Source: Chloroflexaceae bacterium
Lineage (GTDB): Bacteria; Chloroflexota; Chloroflexia; Chloroflexales; Chloroflexaceae
Length of the DNA stretch: 64,000 nt
Assembly (NCBI GenBank): GCA_025057155.1
Contig: JANWYD010000011.1
Span: 62,001 to 126,000 of the forward strand
Reading direction: 5' to 3'
Shown here: piece by piece, positions 8,473 to 17,052 of the stretch
Layout of the letters: every line of letters begins with the position of its first letter
How positions within the stretch are numbered: the stretch's first letter is position 1
Program-made: the position numbers and the translations under genes
The notes under the pieces: model-generated
Database searches by the model: none
What the model saw: only the letters and a program-made list of their open reading frames with translations
What the model was told of the DNA's origin: nothing

Positions 8473-8648
8473 TTCTCAGGTGTAGTGTTTTTCGAGCGAG
8501 AAGAAGCGGTTTTCGACATTCCAATGCGCTTCCGATCCTCACCACCCGCCCGCCTCCCCCGCTCAGGGAGCGGGGGGAGTTGGGCGTCCCAATGCCCCGG
8601 ATGGCGAATGCGGCGCGAGCGTGCGCCGGAAAACCCTGCACCTGAAAA
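8473..8648 (-). repeat. Repeat family 1 (MITE-like, ~174 bp) copy A
   Basis: Terminal inverted repeats TTCTCAGGTGTAG and CTGCACCTGAAAA bound about 176 bases. The interior matches copies at 27599, 46099 and 52886 in reverse orientation: AGCGGTTTTCGACATTCCAA and GGGCGTCCCAATGCCCCGGA are shared. No reading frame of note lies within it. The size, ends and dispersal suggest a non-autonomous mobile element or a large intergenic palindrome. Confidence 0.75.
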
Positions 8649-8805
8649 GGGACTCCCTGGCGCCCAGACGCGATACCAACTCTTTACGGACCAGCCCTGG
8701 CGTCAATCCTGGTGGGCGGCCTGGCCGCCCCGAACCCTGCCGCCAGCGGCGAAGGTCGCATCAGCCGTCGCTGACCGGGGGAGGGTTCGGGAACGTGCAG
8801 CCCTC

Positions 8806-11800
8806 TCAGGAAGGCCACACGGCATCGGCCTGGGCGAGTTGCACCAGTTCGCGCTCCTCGTCGCGCACGAGCAGCGCCCGTCCAGGGGGTTGTTCGCTGG
8901 CGCGCTGATCGGCGAGAGGCAGCGCGACTCCCAGCAGCCGCGTGCCGGGATCGTAGCGCCCTGGCCACAGCAATAAACCGGCGCGGCCAGCGTCAAGGGC
9001 GCGCAGCAGATTGTCATCGGCGTAGGCAACGCCAGCGGCGACCAGCAGATGCTCCCCGTGCTGCCCGCCGACCTGGGCGATCTCAGTGAGGAGTTCGTGC
9101 AGGTTAGGTTCGCCGCCGAAGTTCTGGGTCAACTGGGCGCGCATACGCTCACGGCAGAGGGTGTAATCATCAATCAGCACGAGCCGGCGACGCGCAGGCG
9201 CTTCGGCGCGAGCAGCCAGAAGGCTGGCGCGGAGCATAGCGGCGCCGGCCTCATCGTCCACGTAGAGCATCGTATGGGGCAGCGCGCGAAGCGGGCGTAG
9301 CCCCCCGCGCGGCCCGTCGAGAATGAACAAGGCCAGTTCCTCAGGCCCGTAGCGGGCAATGAGGGCGCTGGCCGCGCAGAGCAGGGCGCCAGTTTTACCG
9401 CTGCGGCGCGGGCCGATGATCAGCGCATGCGGTGTTTCCTGGCTCAAATGGAGCCAGGCCGGGCCCAGGGTCAGGCTCTCGCGGCCGATTGGCGCGCTGA
9501 GCGCGTCGCCGGGGGCGGGGTCCTCGCTCGCGGCTTTCAGGGAGGCAAGGCTCAGGCGTTCAGGCAGCAGTTCGATCGGCGCCGGCCCCGCGCCCGCGCC
9601 CCGTTCGCGCCACTCGGCCCTCAAGCGTGCCGCCTGCTGGCGCAGTTCGATCGTCAGTTCGGCGTCCAGCGCGCCGGGACGTTCTTCAATGGCCTCGCCT
9701 CCGGCGCCGTCGCCATCGAGGCCCGGCAGAGCGATGTGTAGATCCAGCGGGCCGTAGTCAGGGTGCATAACAAGCGCGCGTCCCGGCAGGTGCTGCGGGA
9801 TTGGCGCGCTCACCCGCGCGCCGAGCAGATCGGAGTAGTCGTGCAACTCGGGCAGGCGCAGGGCAATACGGATCTCCATAAGCGAAAGCAGCCGGTAGGT
9901 GAGATCGGTGGCGCGATCAGCGCTCAGCGCAAGATGCACCCCGTAGGTCCGGCCAAGGCGTGCGATGCGGATCAGGTCGTCAATTATCTCGTCGTCCCCA
10001 TGACCGTCGCGGAACTCTTCCCGCAATACGGCGATTTTATCAATCACCACCAGAATGGCCGGAATGCGCCGGCCACCGGCGCGCAGGGCGGGCAGATCGG
10101 CGGCGTCGGCGGCACGCAGCACCTCCTGCCGTTCGCGGATGGTCGTCTCGAGCATGCGCATCAAACGGCGCACCCGTTCGCGTTCGCGGGCCTGGATGTG
10201 AGCCCCGACGTGTGGCAATCCAGCCAGGGGGCCAAGGCCCTGTCCGCCAGCGTCAATCAGGTAGCACCAGAGGTCGTCGGGGGTGTGCGACATCGCCAGG
10301 CCGAACACCAGGGCGCGCAGCAGGGTGGTTTTGCCGCTGCCGGGGGCGCCAATCGCCACCAGGTGACCGTCGGCCAGACTGACGCTGAACGGCTCGCGCC
10401 GGCTCTCCTGGGGCAGATCGAGCAGGCCGATGGCCTGGCGAAGCCAGGCTGAACCGGTGGGCGGTTCGCTCCAACCGTCGGCCACGCGCCCACTGACAGC
10501 AGCGAGTGACAACCGCGCGGGAAGTGGGGGCTGCCAGATGCGGGATGGCTCCCAGCCGGCCAGGGTGAGCGCGCGGGCCTCGGCGGCTTCGCGCAGGGCG
10601 CGCACCAGGATGTCGAGATCGGTCTCGCGCTGATCAGCCGGCGGATCGTGCATCGTCGTGACCGGCTGTTCGCGCCCATCGCGCAGAAAACTTACCCGTG
10701 GACCCGCAGCGCGCGCGGCGCTGCCGGTGCGGTGCGGCGTGGTGATCTGGGCCACCTGCATCAGTCGCGTTTCGGCGCCGACCCGGAAGAAGGCCCGCCC
10801 TGGCAGATCGGTGGGGAGGAAGGCAGCGTCGGGTTTGAGCAGCATCTCACGGCTATCCTCGGCGCTGCCCAGGCGCAGGGCGATGAAGAAGGTGAGCTGG
10901 CTGCGGATCTCGTTGGAGACGGCCCGCGCGGGTTGCTGGGTTGCCAGGAGCAGGTGTACTCCCAGTGAACGGCCCTGCTTCACAACGCGGATCAACTCGG
11001 CGACAAAGCCGGGATAGGTGCGCGCCAGTTCGTCGAATTCGTCCACGATGATCAGCAGGTTGGGCAGCGGCGGCAGGCCGGCACGGGCGGCCAGGGCGCG
11101 ATAGTCGCCGATGTTCTCGATGCGGGCGCTGTAAGCGGTGGCCACGCTCTTGAGCACCTCCTTGCGCCGGCGCAGTTCGCTCTTGATCGCCGTCATGGCC
11201 CGTTCGGCCAGACGCCCTTCGAGGTCGGTCACCATCCCCGCGCAGTGGGGCAGCGTGGCGAAGGGCATCAGGGCGGCGCCTCCCTTGAAGTCAATGAGCA
11301 GCAGTTGCAGACGCTCGGGGGGATGAGTCGTGGCCAGAGCGGCGATGATGCTCTGTAACAGCACGCTCTTCCCCGCGCCGGTCGCCCCGGCGATGATGCC
11401 GTGGGGGCCATGGCGGCTCTCGTTCAGATCGAGGCAGATGGGTTGCCCATCGGCCCCGGCGCCGATCGGCACGTCGGCGCGCCAGGCGGTGGCAGGCAGT
11501 TCGTTCCACCAGTGGGGCGGCGCCAGTTCGCTCACGTCGCTGATTCCGAGCAGGTCAAAGAGCCGGACTGAGCGGGGCACATCCTGCGCGCCGCCGCTTT
11601 CCACCAGCCGCACGCCGGCCAGGTGACGCGCGAGTTGATCGCTGGCCGCGAGATCGGCCTGATCAGGCGAAAAACGCTCACGGGGCCACTGATCGCCAGC
11701 GCGGGTCCAGCGGGCGCCGTGGGTTTCGAGTTCGAGCATCGCGGCGCAGGACTCGGGGAGCAGCGACCAGGCCGAAACCAGCAGCAGCGTGGCGATGCCC

Positions 11801-12828
11801 AGCGGGCCGCCGTGGCGGAGCAGTTCAGTAATGGCGGTGTAGGTCCCCGGCAGTTCGTCGCCGTCAACGAGCACCAGGATGCGCGGAGCTGAAGGAGCGG
11901 TCTCGTGTCGCGCGGCCCGTTCCCTCCGCCGGCTAAGGTGGTCGAGCAGATCGCTGGTGAGCCGTTCGGCGACATCGGGACGCCCGGCGAGCATGCGTAG
12001 ACCCGGCGAAGGGTCGTTGTTGAGCGGCAAAGTGTGTGGAAGCCAGCGCAGCCATTCCCACTCGGCGGCGCTGGCAGGGGCGTAGAGCGCCGCCAGCCGC
12101 AGATCGCCGGGGGCATGGAGCACGGCCGCCTGCCAGAGCAAGGCCCGCGCCAGAGCCAGGACCGCCGGGCGCGGCCCGGCGAGGCCGAGGGAGCCGAGCG
12201 TGGCCAGGGGCACACTGATGGGCGTCTGGCGCAGAGTAGCATGTTCGGCGGCGATGTGCAGCAGACGCTGGTCTACGGCGCCGGCAGGGGTGGGAGGCGG
12301 TACGTGCGCCTGGCTCGCTGCGGGGAGATTGCCGCTGCCCACCCGCAGGTCGAGGAAGTCATCGTCATCCGGGCGACGTTCCCAGAGACGCGGCTCGGGC
12401 GCGCCGCCGGTGACGCCAGCGATCAGCAGCAGTTCGCCGGGATCGGGCCAGAGATAGAGCCGCGCGCTGCGCTCCTGGTCGTAGAGGCGCCGCAGCCGGG
12501 CGCGCTGACTCTCCAGGCGGTCCTCGAAGTAGGCGCGGCGCTCGGCATACTGCGCGGCGGCGCGGCGCGCGGCGGCGCGACGGCTGGCGAGCGCCGCCCC
12601 GATTCCCATCAGCGCCAGCGCGCCACTGGGCAAGCCGACGAGCAGCGGGTTGCCGCCGCCGAGGCTGGCCGCGCTGGCGAAGACGCCCGCGCCCGCCAGA
12701 GGCAACACCAGTTGCGCCCAGTCGGTCGGCGCTGGCTCCGGCGGCGCGGGCGGTTCGGGCAATTCCACGCGCTCGGCGGCCCAGCGTGGGCGCACGCGAG
12801 GCGGCCGGTTAAAGGTGTGATCGCGCAC
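8806..12828 (-). CDS. Type VII-like secretion ATPase, EccC/EssC family (FtsK/SpoIIIE)
   Basis: A 1340-residue membrane ATPase, the motor of type VII secretion. Two membrane helices lie at about residues 36-85. Three FtsK/SpoIIIE ATPase domains follow. Domain 1 has Walker A GATGAGKS and Walker B LLIIVDEFDE, and looks catalytically complete. Domain 2 has GAPGSGKTT but VVIDK in place of a DE Walker B. Domain 3 has GPRRSGKTG and LVLIDDYTL. This matches EccC/EssC, where only domain 1 is normally competent and domain 3 binds the substrate signal. There is no N-terminal FHA pair as in EssC. The start is GTG at 12828 with AAGGAGG four bases upstream. It follows a WXG-like gene and a lipase gene on the same strand. 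Confidence 0.93.
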   Translation of the reverse strand: MRDHTFNRPPRVRPRWAAERVELPEPPAPPEPAPTDWAQLVLPLAGAGVFASAASLGGGNPLLVGLPSGALALMGIGAALASRRAAARRAAAQYAERRAYFEDRLESQRARLRRLYDQERSARLYLWPDPGELLLIAGVTGGAPEPRLWERRPDDDDFLDLRVGSGNLPAASQAHVPPPTPAGAVDQRLLHIAAEHATLRQTPISVPLATLGSLGLAGPRPAVLALARALLWQAAVLHAPGDLRLAALYAPASAAEWEWLRWLPHTLPLNNDPSPGLRMLAGRPDVAERLTSDLLDHLSRRRERAARHETAPSAPRILVLVDGDELPGTYTAITELLRHGGPLGIATLLLVSAWSLLPESCAAMLELETHGARWTRAGDQWPRERFSPDQADLAASDQLARHLAGVRLVESGGAQDVPRSVRLFDLLGISDVSELAPPHWWNELPATAWRADVPIGAGADGQPICLDLNESRHGPHGIIAGATGAGKSVLLQSIIAALATTHPPERLQLLLIDFKGGAALMPFATLPHCAGMVTDLEGRLAERAMTAIKSELRRRKEVLKSVATAYSARIENIGDYRALAARAGLPPLPNLLIIVDEFDELARTYPGFVAELIRVVKQGRSLGVHLLLATQQPARAVSNEIRSQLTFFIALRLGSAEDSREMLLKPDAAFLPTDLPGRAFFRVGAETRLMQVAQITTPHRTGSAARAAGPRVSFLRDGREQPVTTMHDPPADQRETDLDILVRALREAAEARALTLAGWEPSRIWQPPLPARLSLAAVSGRVADGWSEPPTGSAWLRQAIGLLDLPQESRREPFSVSLADGHLVAIGAPGSGKTTLLRALVFGLAMSHTPDDLWCYLIDAGGQGLGPLAGLPHVGAHIQARERERVRRLMRMLETTIRERQEVLRAADAADLPALRAGGRRIPAILVVIDKIAVLREEFRDGHGDDEIIDDLIRIARLGRTYGVHLALSADRATDLTYRLLSLMEIRIALRLPELHDYSDLLGARVSAPIPQHLPGRALVMHPDYGPLDLHIALPGLDGDGAGGEAIEERPGALDAELTIELRQQAARLRAEWRERGAGAGPAPIELLPERLSLASLKAASEDPAPGDALSAPIGRESLTLGPAWLHLSQETPHALIIGPRRSGKTGALLCAASALIARYGPEELALFILDGPRGGLRPLRALPHTMLYVDDEAGAAMLRASLLAARAEAPARRRLVLIDDYTLCRERMRAQLTQNFGGEPNLHELLTEIAQVGGQHGEHLLVAAGVAYADDNLLRALDAGRAGLLLWPGRYDPGTRLLGVALPLADQRASEQPPGRALLVRDEERELVQLAQADAVWPS

Positions 12829-12845
12829 CTGGCCTCCTTAAAGCA

Positions 12846-12871
12846 ATTGTAGATTTTGGATTTTGGATTGA
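12846..12871. repeat. ATTTTGGATT tract (repeat family 7)
   Basis: The tract GTAGATTTTGGATTTTGGAT, followed by TGAGTGCGGCGCATCTGGAT, lies between eccC and the WXG-like gene. Similar A+T-rich tracts followed by a conserved G+C-rich segment are found at 15080, 16880, 41008, 50450 and 54206. Confidence 0.6.
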
Positions 12872-12942
12872 GTGCGGCGCATCTGGATGCGGTTGGCATC
12901 GTGCTGATTCCCGAACATAGCGCCTGGAACTGTGTGGATGTC

Positions 12943-13314
12943 TTATACGGGGCGAGGGCCGGAGCGCTCGCGTTGCCGCCGTTCACGCTCCTCGCGCTCG
13001 CGGCGCTCGTGTTCCTCGCGCTCGCGCAGGCGTCGGGCCTGCTCTTCATGCGCGCGGGCGCTGGCATGCTGCACGTCGGCGGCAGCGCGGCGACACGCCG
13101 CGGCAATAGCGGTTAACTCGCCACGCAACCGGGAACTCGAGTGCTCGAAGAACTCGCGGTGCGGGCCGAGCCAGTCGGTGGCGGCTTCGCGGCTGGTCTG
13201 CGCGATTTCGGCGAGCGCGCGATCAATCTCGCCAGCGGTGCGCTGCAGGGCTGCCACGGCCTCGGTGGCGGCGCCATGGTCCCAACGCACATCTTGCCAG
13301 ATATCGTTTGGCAT
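12943..13314 (-). CDS. WXG100-like protein with charged C-terminal tail
   Basis: A 123-residue protein, predicted almost wholly helical. Residues 1-88 have the length and helix-turn-helix pattern of ESAT-6/WXG100 proteins, with W-L-G at residues 48-50 (TDWLGPHREFFEHSS) as the hinge. Residues 89-123 form an extreme Arg/Glu-rich tail (REREEHERREREERERRQRE) that is unusual for the family and could be a coiled coil or a docking tail. A good ribosome binding site CCAGGAGG precedes the ATG. It lies between the lipase-like gene and eccC on the same strand, so it is likely a secreted partner, or a chaperone-like adaptor for the lipase. No YxxxD/E export motif was seen. Confidence 0.75.
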   Translation of the reverse strand: MPNDIWQDVRWDHGAATEAVAALQRTAGEIDRALAEIAQTSREAATDWLGPHREFFEHSSSRLRGELTAIAAACRRAAADVQHASARAHEEQARRLREREEHERREREERERRQRERSGPRPV

Positions 13315-13433
13315 CAGCAGCCTCCTGGTTGAGTGTCTATCTGGAAAACCGGGTTGTGTCCGATTGCAACCCGCGCTACTGATGGTTTCCAGACGAGCGG
13401 GGGCGTGCGAAAACCCGGTTTCCCGGTTTCGTA
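13315..13433. repeat. Short spacer with GGGAAACC-type palindrome
   Basis: A 119-base spacer with a copy of the GAAAACCCGGTTTCCCGGTTT palindrome family near 13408-13430, abutting the lipase stop codon. It may cause partial termination between effector-like and downstream genes. Confidence 0.5.
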
Positions 13434-15062
13434 TCAGTTGCCGCCTGGCGACGCGGGAGAGCGCGGCGCTCCTGAGCCGCAGAGGGCGGGCGCCGGGGCC
13501 GTAGCTGGCGGAATCGGCGCATACACCTCGTGATAAGCGGGATCGATGGCGAAGGGAAGCACCTGCGCGGCCGCTGGCAGCCCGCGGTAACTGCTGGTGT
13601 CATAGGAGAGATGGGCGATCCTCGGGTCGCTTATCTCGCCGTCATCGAGGAGATGCACATTGGCGAAGCGCCCCGGATCGTGGCCTGCGCCGACATTGAG
13701 CGCGAGCGCGTCGTCGGTGTCCACGTAGTGGTTGACGACCGTATTGGCAAAGAGCGGCCCAGCGAGCGCGCCCGGGGCGTCCGGCGGCACGCCGTTAACT
13801 CCAGCGCGGTTGGGCCGCACCGCGCCGAAGGTGGTCACCGATCCCACCGTGATATTGTGCCTTTGCAGGTATTGCTGCACCTCTGGATCGTTGAGTGCAA
13901 GCATAACCATCCCGCCCCCCATGCTGTGACCAGCCAGGTGAATGGTGATGCCTTCGGGCAGACGTTCGAGGTGACCGAGGATCTGCTCCTTGACATACGT
14001 AAAGTAGCGATTCTCGTTCCCCGAAACCCCCTGTGAGGTCAACGCGACAGCGTAAAAGTTGTTCGGACCCTGGGCGTTAGCGACGTCCAGCCCGGCGATG
14101 CCAAAGGCGTACTCGTTGGCGCCCACCCGCGCCAGGCGCACCTGCTCGCCAGAATAGGAGCCGATCAAGCTGTGCTCGCCATACATCAGCGCCTGGGGGC
14201 TCAGATAGAGCCGGCCATCGGCGCTGCGATGGCGAACCGTCCCGGGATCGTACATCGCCTCCAGCGGTACGTCGAGGATGCCCCGCACGGGGTCGCGGAG
14301 CGGTTCGGCGAACTCGGACGGACGCGGGTGCGAGCAGGTGCCAAGCGTGCCGCAGAGCGCCAGGTGGATTCGGTCGAGCCGCGCGGTGATCGAACGCATG
14401 CGTTGCTCATCAACCGGCCGGTACATCAGGCGCCAGACGCTGTTGTGAACCAGCTCGAAGAAGTCCCTGGGCGAGGCAACTGGTTGAGCCATCCAGCGTG
14501 ACCACTCGGTAGCGACTACCGTACCCCCGGCGAGCATGCCCAGCAGCGCCAGGGAAGGCCCCATCCTGGCGAGCAGGTAGGGGATCTGCGAGGGCCAGGC
14601 AGATCCGTAGCTGTTCAGGACACGCTCGATTTCGGCGAGGTGGTAGTCGAGCATCGTGGCGATCCCGTTCCAAACCGCGCGGGCCAGTTCGGGCCGGCTG
14701 CGGACAAGCTCGATCAGTTTTGCATACTCCAGCGGTAACGAGGCGCGCATGGGGTGGTTGCCCATCCACTGCATGATCTGGGCGCGCAGGGTTGCGGCAG
14801 CCGCAGCGCGCGTATCGGCGGCGGTGAAGGCCCGCGCGACGTCAACCGTCCACGCCGCAAGGGCGGCCTGATCGCGGGCCGCGACGTTCAGACGGGCGGC
14901 CAGCCCTTCGATTTCCGGTACGCGATACTCGGTGCAGCGAGCGGCGAAATGCGCGAGGATCTCCGCGAGGCGCCGAGCCTCGTCCTCCAGGTTTGTGGCG
15001 GAGGCGCTGGAGGCGCGGGCGTAGCGCGTGAGTGCTGCGGGGCGCGCCGAACTGACGGTCAT
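13434..15062 (-). CDS. Putative type VII secreted lipase (WXG/LXG-like N-terminus, class 3 lipase-like C-terminus)
   Basis: A 542-residue protein with no signal peptide. Residues 1-100 are Ala-rich and helical (ASATNLEDEARRLAEILAHF, VPEIEGLAARLNVAAR), resembling the N-terminal targeting region of type VII effectors. A hydrophobic stretch lies at about 165-185 (SLALLGMLAGGTVVA). The C-terminal half is an alpha/beta hydrolase with nucleophile elbow GHSMGGG (Ser380), a candidate acid in NHYVDTDDALAL (about 448-451) and a candidate His in RIAHLSY (484), arranged like class 3 lipases. The region 250-350 holds SPQALMYGEHSLIGSYSGE. It is encoded between two WXG-like genes and upstream of the EccC-like ATPase, all on one strand. 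AAGGAG precedes the ATG. The lipase fold is well supported; export by type VII is inference. Confidence 0.8.
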   Translation of the reverse strand: MTVSSARPAALTRYARASSASATNLEDEARRLAEILAHFAARCTEYRVPEIEGLAARLNVAARDQAALAAWTVDVARAFTAADTRAAAAATLRAQIMQWMGNHPMRASLPLEYAKLIELVRSRPELARAVWNGIATMLDYHLAEIERVLNSYGSAWPSQIPYLLARMGPSLALLGMLAGGTVVATEWSRWMAQPVASPRDFFELVHNSVWRLMYRPVDEQRMRSITARLDRIHLALCGTLGTCSHPRPSEFAEPLRDPVRGILDVPLEAMYDPGTVRHRSADGRLYLSPQALMYGEHSLIGSYSGEQVRLARVGANEYAFGIAGLDVANAQGPNNFYAVALTSQGVSGNENRYFTYVKEQILGHLERLPEGITIHLAGHSMGGGMVMLALNDPEVQQYLQRHNITVGSVTTFGAVRPNRAGVNGVPPDAPGALAGPLFANTVVNHYVDTDDALALNVGAGHDPGRFANVHLLDDGEISDPRIAHLSYDTSSYRGLPAAAQVLPFAIDPAYHEVYAPIPPATAPAPALCGSGAPRSPASPGGN

Positions 15063-15379
15063 GGCCAGACTCCTTATATATCATTTCGGATTGTAAATTC
15101 TGGATTGCCGTATCTGGCAGCCCGATGAGCGCCGGCGATAATGCGCAGGCACCGTCTTCAACGGGCATTGATATCGGGGCGCGGGCAAGGGTGTCGTCGG
15201 CGTGGCAGACAACAGGCTTGCCCTGAGCGAAGGGCAAGCCTGTCTGTGGGAAGCCGGAGCGATGCTTTGCCATGCCCCCACAGCGAGAGCCTCGCAATCC
15301 AGGGCGGAATCGCCGGGACACAAGCCGCGCAGGTCACGCCAGGCGCGACCGGCGTGACCTGTGCGGCTGGCCGCTGGAG
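15063..15379. other. 317-base gap: family 7 tract and G+C-rich sequence
   Basis: A tract CGGATTGTAAATTCTGGATT followed by GCCGTATCTGGCAGCCCGAT lies at about 15088-15127, like the reverse complement at 54165-54222. The rest holds an inverted pair (ACAGGCTTGCCCT / AGGGCAAGCCTGT at 15210-15243), a near-perfect 13-bp stem that could attenuate transcription between the WXG100 and lipase genes. No gene is seen. Confidence 0.5.
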
Positions 15380-15661
15380 CTAGATGTTGCCGCCGGCCTG
15401 CATGATGTTCTGGTTGATCTGCTGGATCTGGCGGCGCAGTTCCTCGAGGGCCTGCTGGGTGCTGAGCAGCTTCCGGTGGGTGTCGGTCCACTGGGCGCGG
15501 AACTCGGCGGCCAGGCGGCCATCCCAGTTGCCAGGATCGCTGAGGATCTGGCCCTGGCTGTTCAATTCGCTGATCTGCTGAAGCAGCGGGCCATTGACGA
15601 TGCGCTGGAAGGCGTTGATGGCTTCGCGGGCGGTGGCGGTGGAGAGAACGCGGTCGCTCAT
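15380..15661 (-). CDS. WXG100 family protein (ESAT-6-like)
   Basis: A 93-residue, all-helical protein of exact WXG100 size, with the motif N-W-D-G-R at residues 45-49 between two helices (AREAINAFQRIVNGPLLQQI and LEELRRQIQQINQNIMQ). The start at 15661 follows AAAGGAG at good spacing; a longer frame upstream has no such support. WXG100 proteins are secreted as dimers by EccC/EssC systems, and the last residues contact ATPase domain 3. This gene is first in a same-strand run: WXG100, lipase, WXG-like, EccC, ubiquitin-like/FHA. It may pair with the 123-residue WXG-like protein or with the lipase N-terminus. Confidence 0.88.
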   Translation of the reverse strand: MSDRVLSTATAREAINAFQRIVNGPLLQQISELNSQGQILSDPGNWDGRLAAEFRAQWTDTHRKLLSTQQALEELRRQIQQINQNIMQAGGNI

Positions 15662-15750
15662 GGGTGGTGACTCCTTTGGTAGCAACGGATACCTCGCTGT
15701 ATGTACCGCTGCCGTTGTCAGGAGGATACGGGCGCTTCCGATTCGTGGGC

Positions 15751-15855
15751 GCGTGTTCAGATTTACCGCGGAGCATGCAGAGGAACGTAGAGGATAAGCG
15801 TTTGGAAGCCCTTTGCGCCCTCTGCGGCGCGAACGCGTTTGGTAGAGGCGAACAC
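15751..15855 (+). repeat. Repeat family 2 copy (GTGTTCAGATTTACCGCGGA..)
   Basis: A 105-base element with ends GTGTTCAGATTTACCGCGGA and GGTAGAGGCGAACAC, and core GCCCTTTGCGCCCTCTGCG. Other copies lie at 28846-28956 (reverse) and 62519-62622. The outer bases GTGTTC/GAACAC are inverted repeats. It is non-coding and palindromic, perhaps MITE-like. Confidence 0.7.
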
Positions 15856-15961
15856 GATCATTTCTGGTGAATACCGTGCATAGGCATGATCGCCCGGTCT
15901 CAAGACAGGGCGGTCTCAAATCCAAAAGCCACAATCCGAAAGGGCATACGGCGTCCGGCCT

Positions 15962-15990
15962 TTGTTGAGACCATCGTTCCATGGTATGCT
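15962..15990 (+). promoter_or_regulatory. Possible promoter for nadK
   Basis: TTGTTG (15962-15967) and TATGCT (15985-15990) are spaced by 17 bases, about 50 bases before the nadK start. The match to sigma70 consensus is moderate. Confidence 0.4.
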
Positions 15991-16041
15991 TGTGGCGCCA
16001 CCCCGCGGACGCAATCCCTTGCTGATCGAGGAGCCCTCACG

Positions 16042-16875
16042 ATGCTCAGGCGCGTAGCCGTTCTCTACAATCCATTCTCCCCGGTTTCCATCGAGCGTTC
16101 GGCAAAACTGGCCGAGTGGTTGCGGTCGCGAGACATAGCCGTCTGGCGTGGAGTGTCGCAAGAAGCGCGCGATATGCCAGGCGTGCTGAACGACACCGAC
16201 CTGATGGTCGCGATGGGCGGGGATGGCACGGTGTTGCGAGCAGCGCGCCTGTGCTTTCCGCTTGATATTCCTGTGCTGGCGGTGGCATTGGGGCATCTGA
16301 GCTTCATGGCCGAGGTGCAACCCGATGAGGTCGAGCAGGCGATTGAACTGGTGGATCAGGGGGGCGGCTGGTATGACGAACGGGCGTTGATCCGCGCCAG
16401 TCTGTACCGCCAGGACGTACATATCGCCGACTTCACGGCGTTGAATGAAGTAGTGCTCTCGCGCAGCGAGATCAGTCGCATCGTCAATGTGCAGGTGAGC
16501 GTGGATGGTTCGCCATTGACGACCTACCACGCCGATGGGGTGCTGGTGGCGACGGCGACCGGCTCGACGGCTTATGCGCTGGCGGCGGGCGGCCCGATCG
16601 TTGATCCACGTTCGCGGGCGCTGCTGCTGGTGGGGATCGCGCCGCATCTCTCGCGAGTGCCTTCGATGGTGCTGCACGAGGACGCGGTAGTCACCCTGCA
16701 ACTGCGCAGCCGCCACCATGCCAATCTGGCCGTTGATGGGCGCGAGAACCTGGCGTTGCAGGAGGGCGACGAGGTGGTCGTGCGGCGTAGCCCGCGGGTG
16801 TGCACCTTTGTGCGCTTGCGGCCAAGCAGCCAGTTCTACTCCCAACTGGTTGCCCGCCTTCGGCGGGACGAGTAA
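16042..16875 (+). CDS. nadK: NAD(+) kinase
   Basis: A 277-residue ATP-NAD kinase that phosphorylates NAD to NADP in the cytoplasm. The ATP-binding GGDGT motif is in LMVAMGGDGTVLRAARLCFP. The NAD-binding region has ALNEVVLSRSEISRIVNVQV and YHADGVLVATATGSTAYALAAGGPIV, all typical. The start at 16042 follows CGAGGAG, and the protein then opens with the usual strand MLRRVAVLYNP; an upstream in-frame extension has no family counterpart. It stands alone between divergent WXG100 and SRPBCC genes. A nadE gene lies 30 kb away on the same strand. Confidence 0.95.
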   Translation: MLRRVAVLYNPFSPVSIERSAKLAEWLRSRDIAVWRGVSQEARDMPGVLNDTDLMVAMGGDGTVLRAARLCFPLDIPVLAVALGHLSFMAEVQPDEVEQAIELVDQGGGWYDERALIRASLYRQDVHIADFTALNEVVLSRSEISRIVNVQVSVDGSPLTTYHADGVLVATATGSTAYALAAGGPIVDPRSRALLLVGIAPHLSRVPSMVLHEDAVVTLQLRSRHHANLAVDGRENLALQEGDEVVVRRSPRVCTFVRLRPSSQFYSQLVARLRRDE

Positions 16876-16879
16876 TAAC

Positions 16880-16915
16880 GATTTTGGATTTTAGATTTTG
16901 GATTTTGGATTGCGG
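16880..16915. repeat. ATTTTGGATT tract after nadK (family 7)
   Basis: Four near-repeats of GATTTTGGATT run immediately after the nadK stop codon, followed by GCGGTATGTAGCGTCCCGAT. The same order (tract, then CGTATCTGGCGTCCTGAT-like segment) is found at 15088 and 54165. Confidence 0.6.
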
Positions 16916-17052
16916 TATGTAGCGTCCCGATGAGAGTTCGCGTTGATGGTATTGAGGAAGTCCGAGCCTTGCCGCAACCCTCTAGTGGTCAGAGGATGCA
17001 AGTGTCTGTTCGCGTTCACCAGAGCAATGCAACCTGAAAGCGAGGAGGAGTT

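Larger units (their letters stand above)
8334..8805. repeat. 472-base gene-free spacer packed with two repeat families
   Basis: The gap between the EccC-like gene and the ubiquitin-like/FHA gene has no credible gene. It holds a family 3 copy (8357-8454) and a family 1 inverted-repeat element (8473-8648), the latter flanked by outer arms GGACTCCC/GGGACTCCC near 8463 and 8657. The remainder is G+C-rich without recognisable content. Confidence 0.6.

Noticed and set aside
12034-12852. A 272-codon plus-strand frame opposite the EccC-like gene
   Set aside because: It lies in antisense of the ATPase N-terminal half and has no recognisable protein features.
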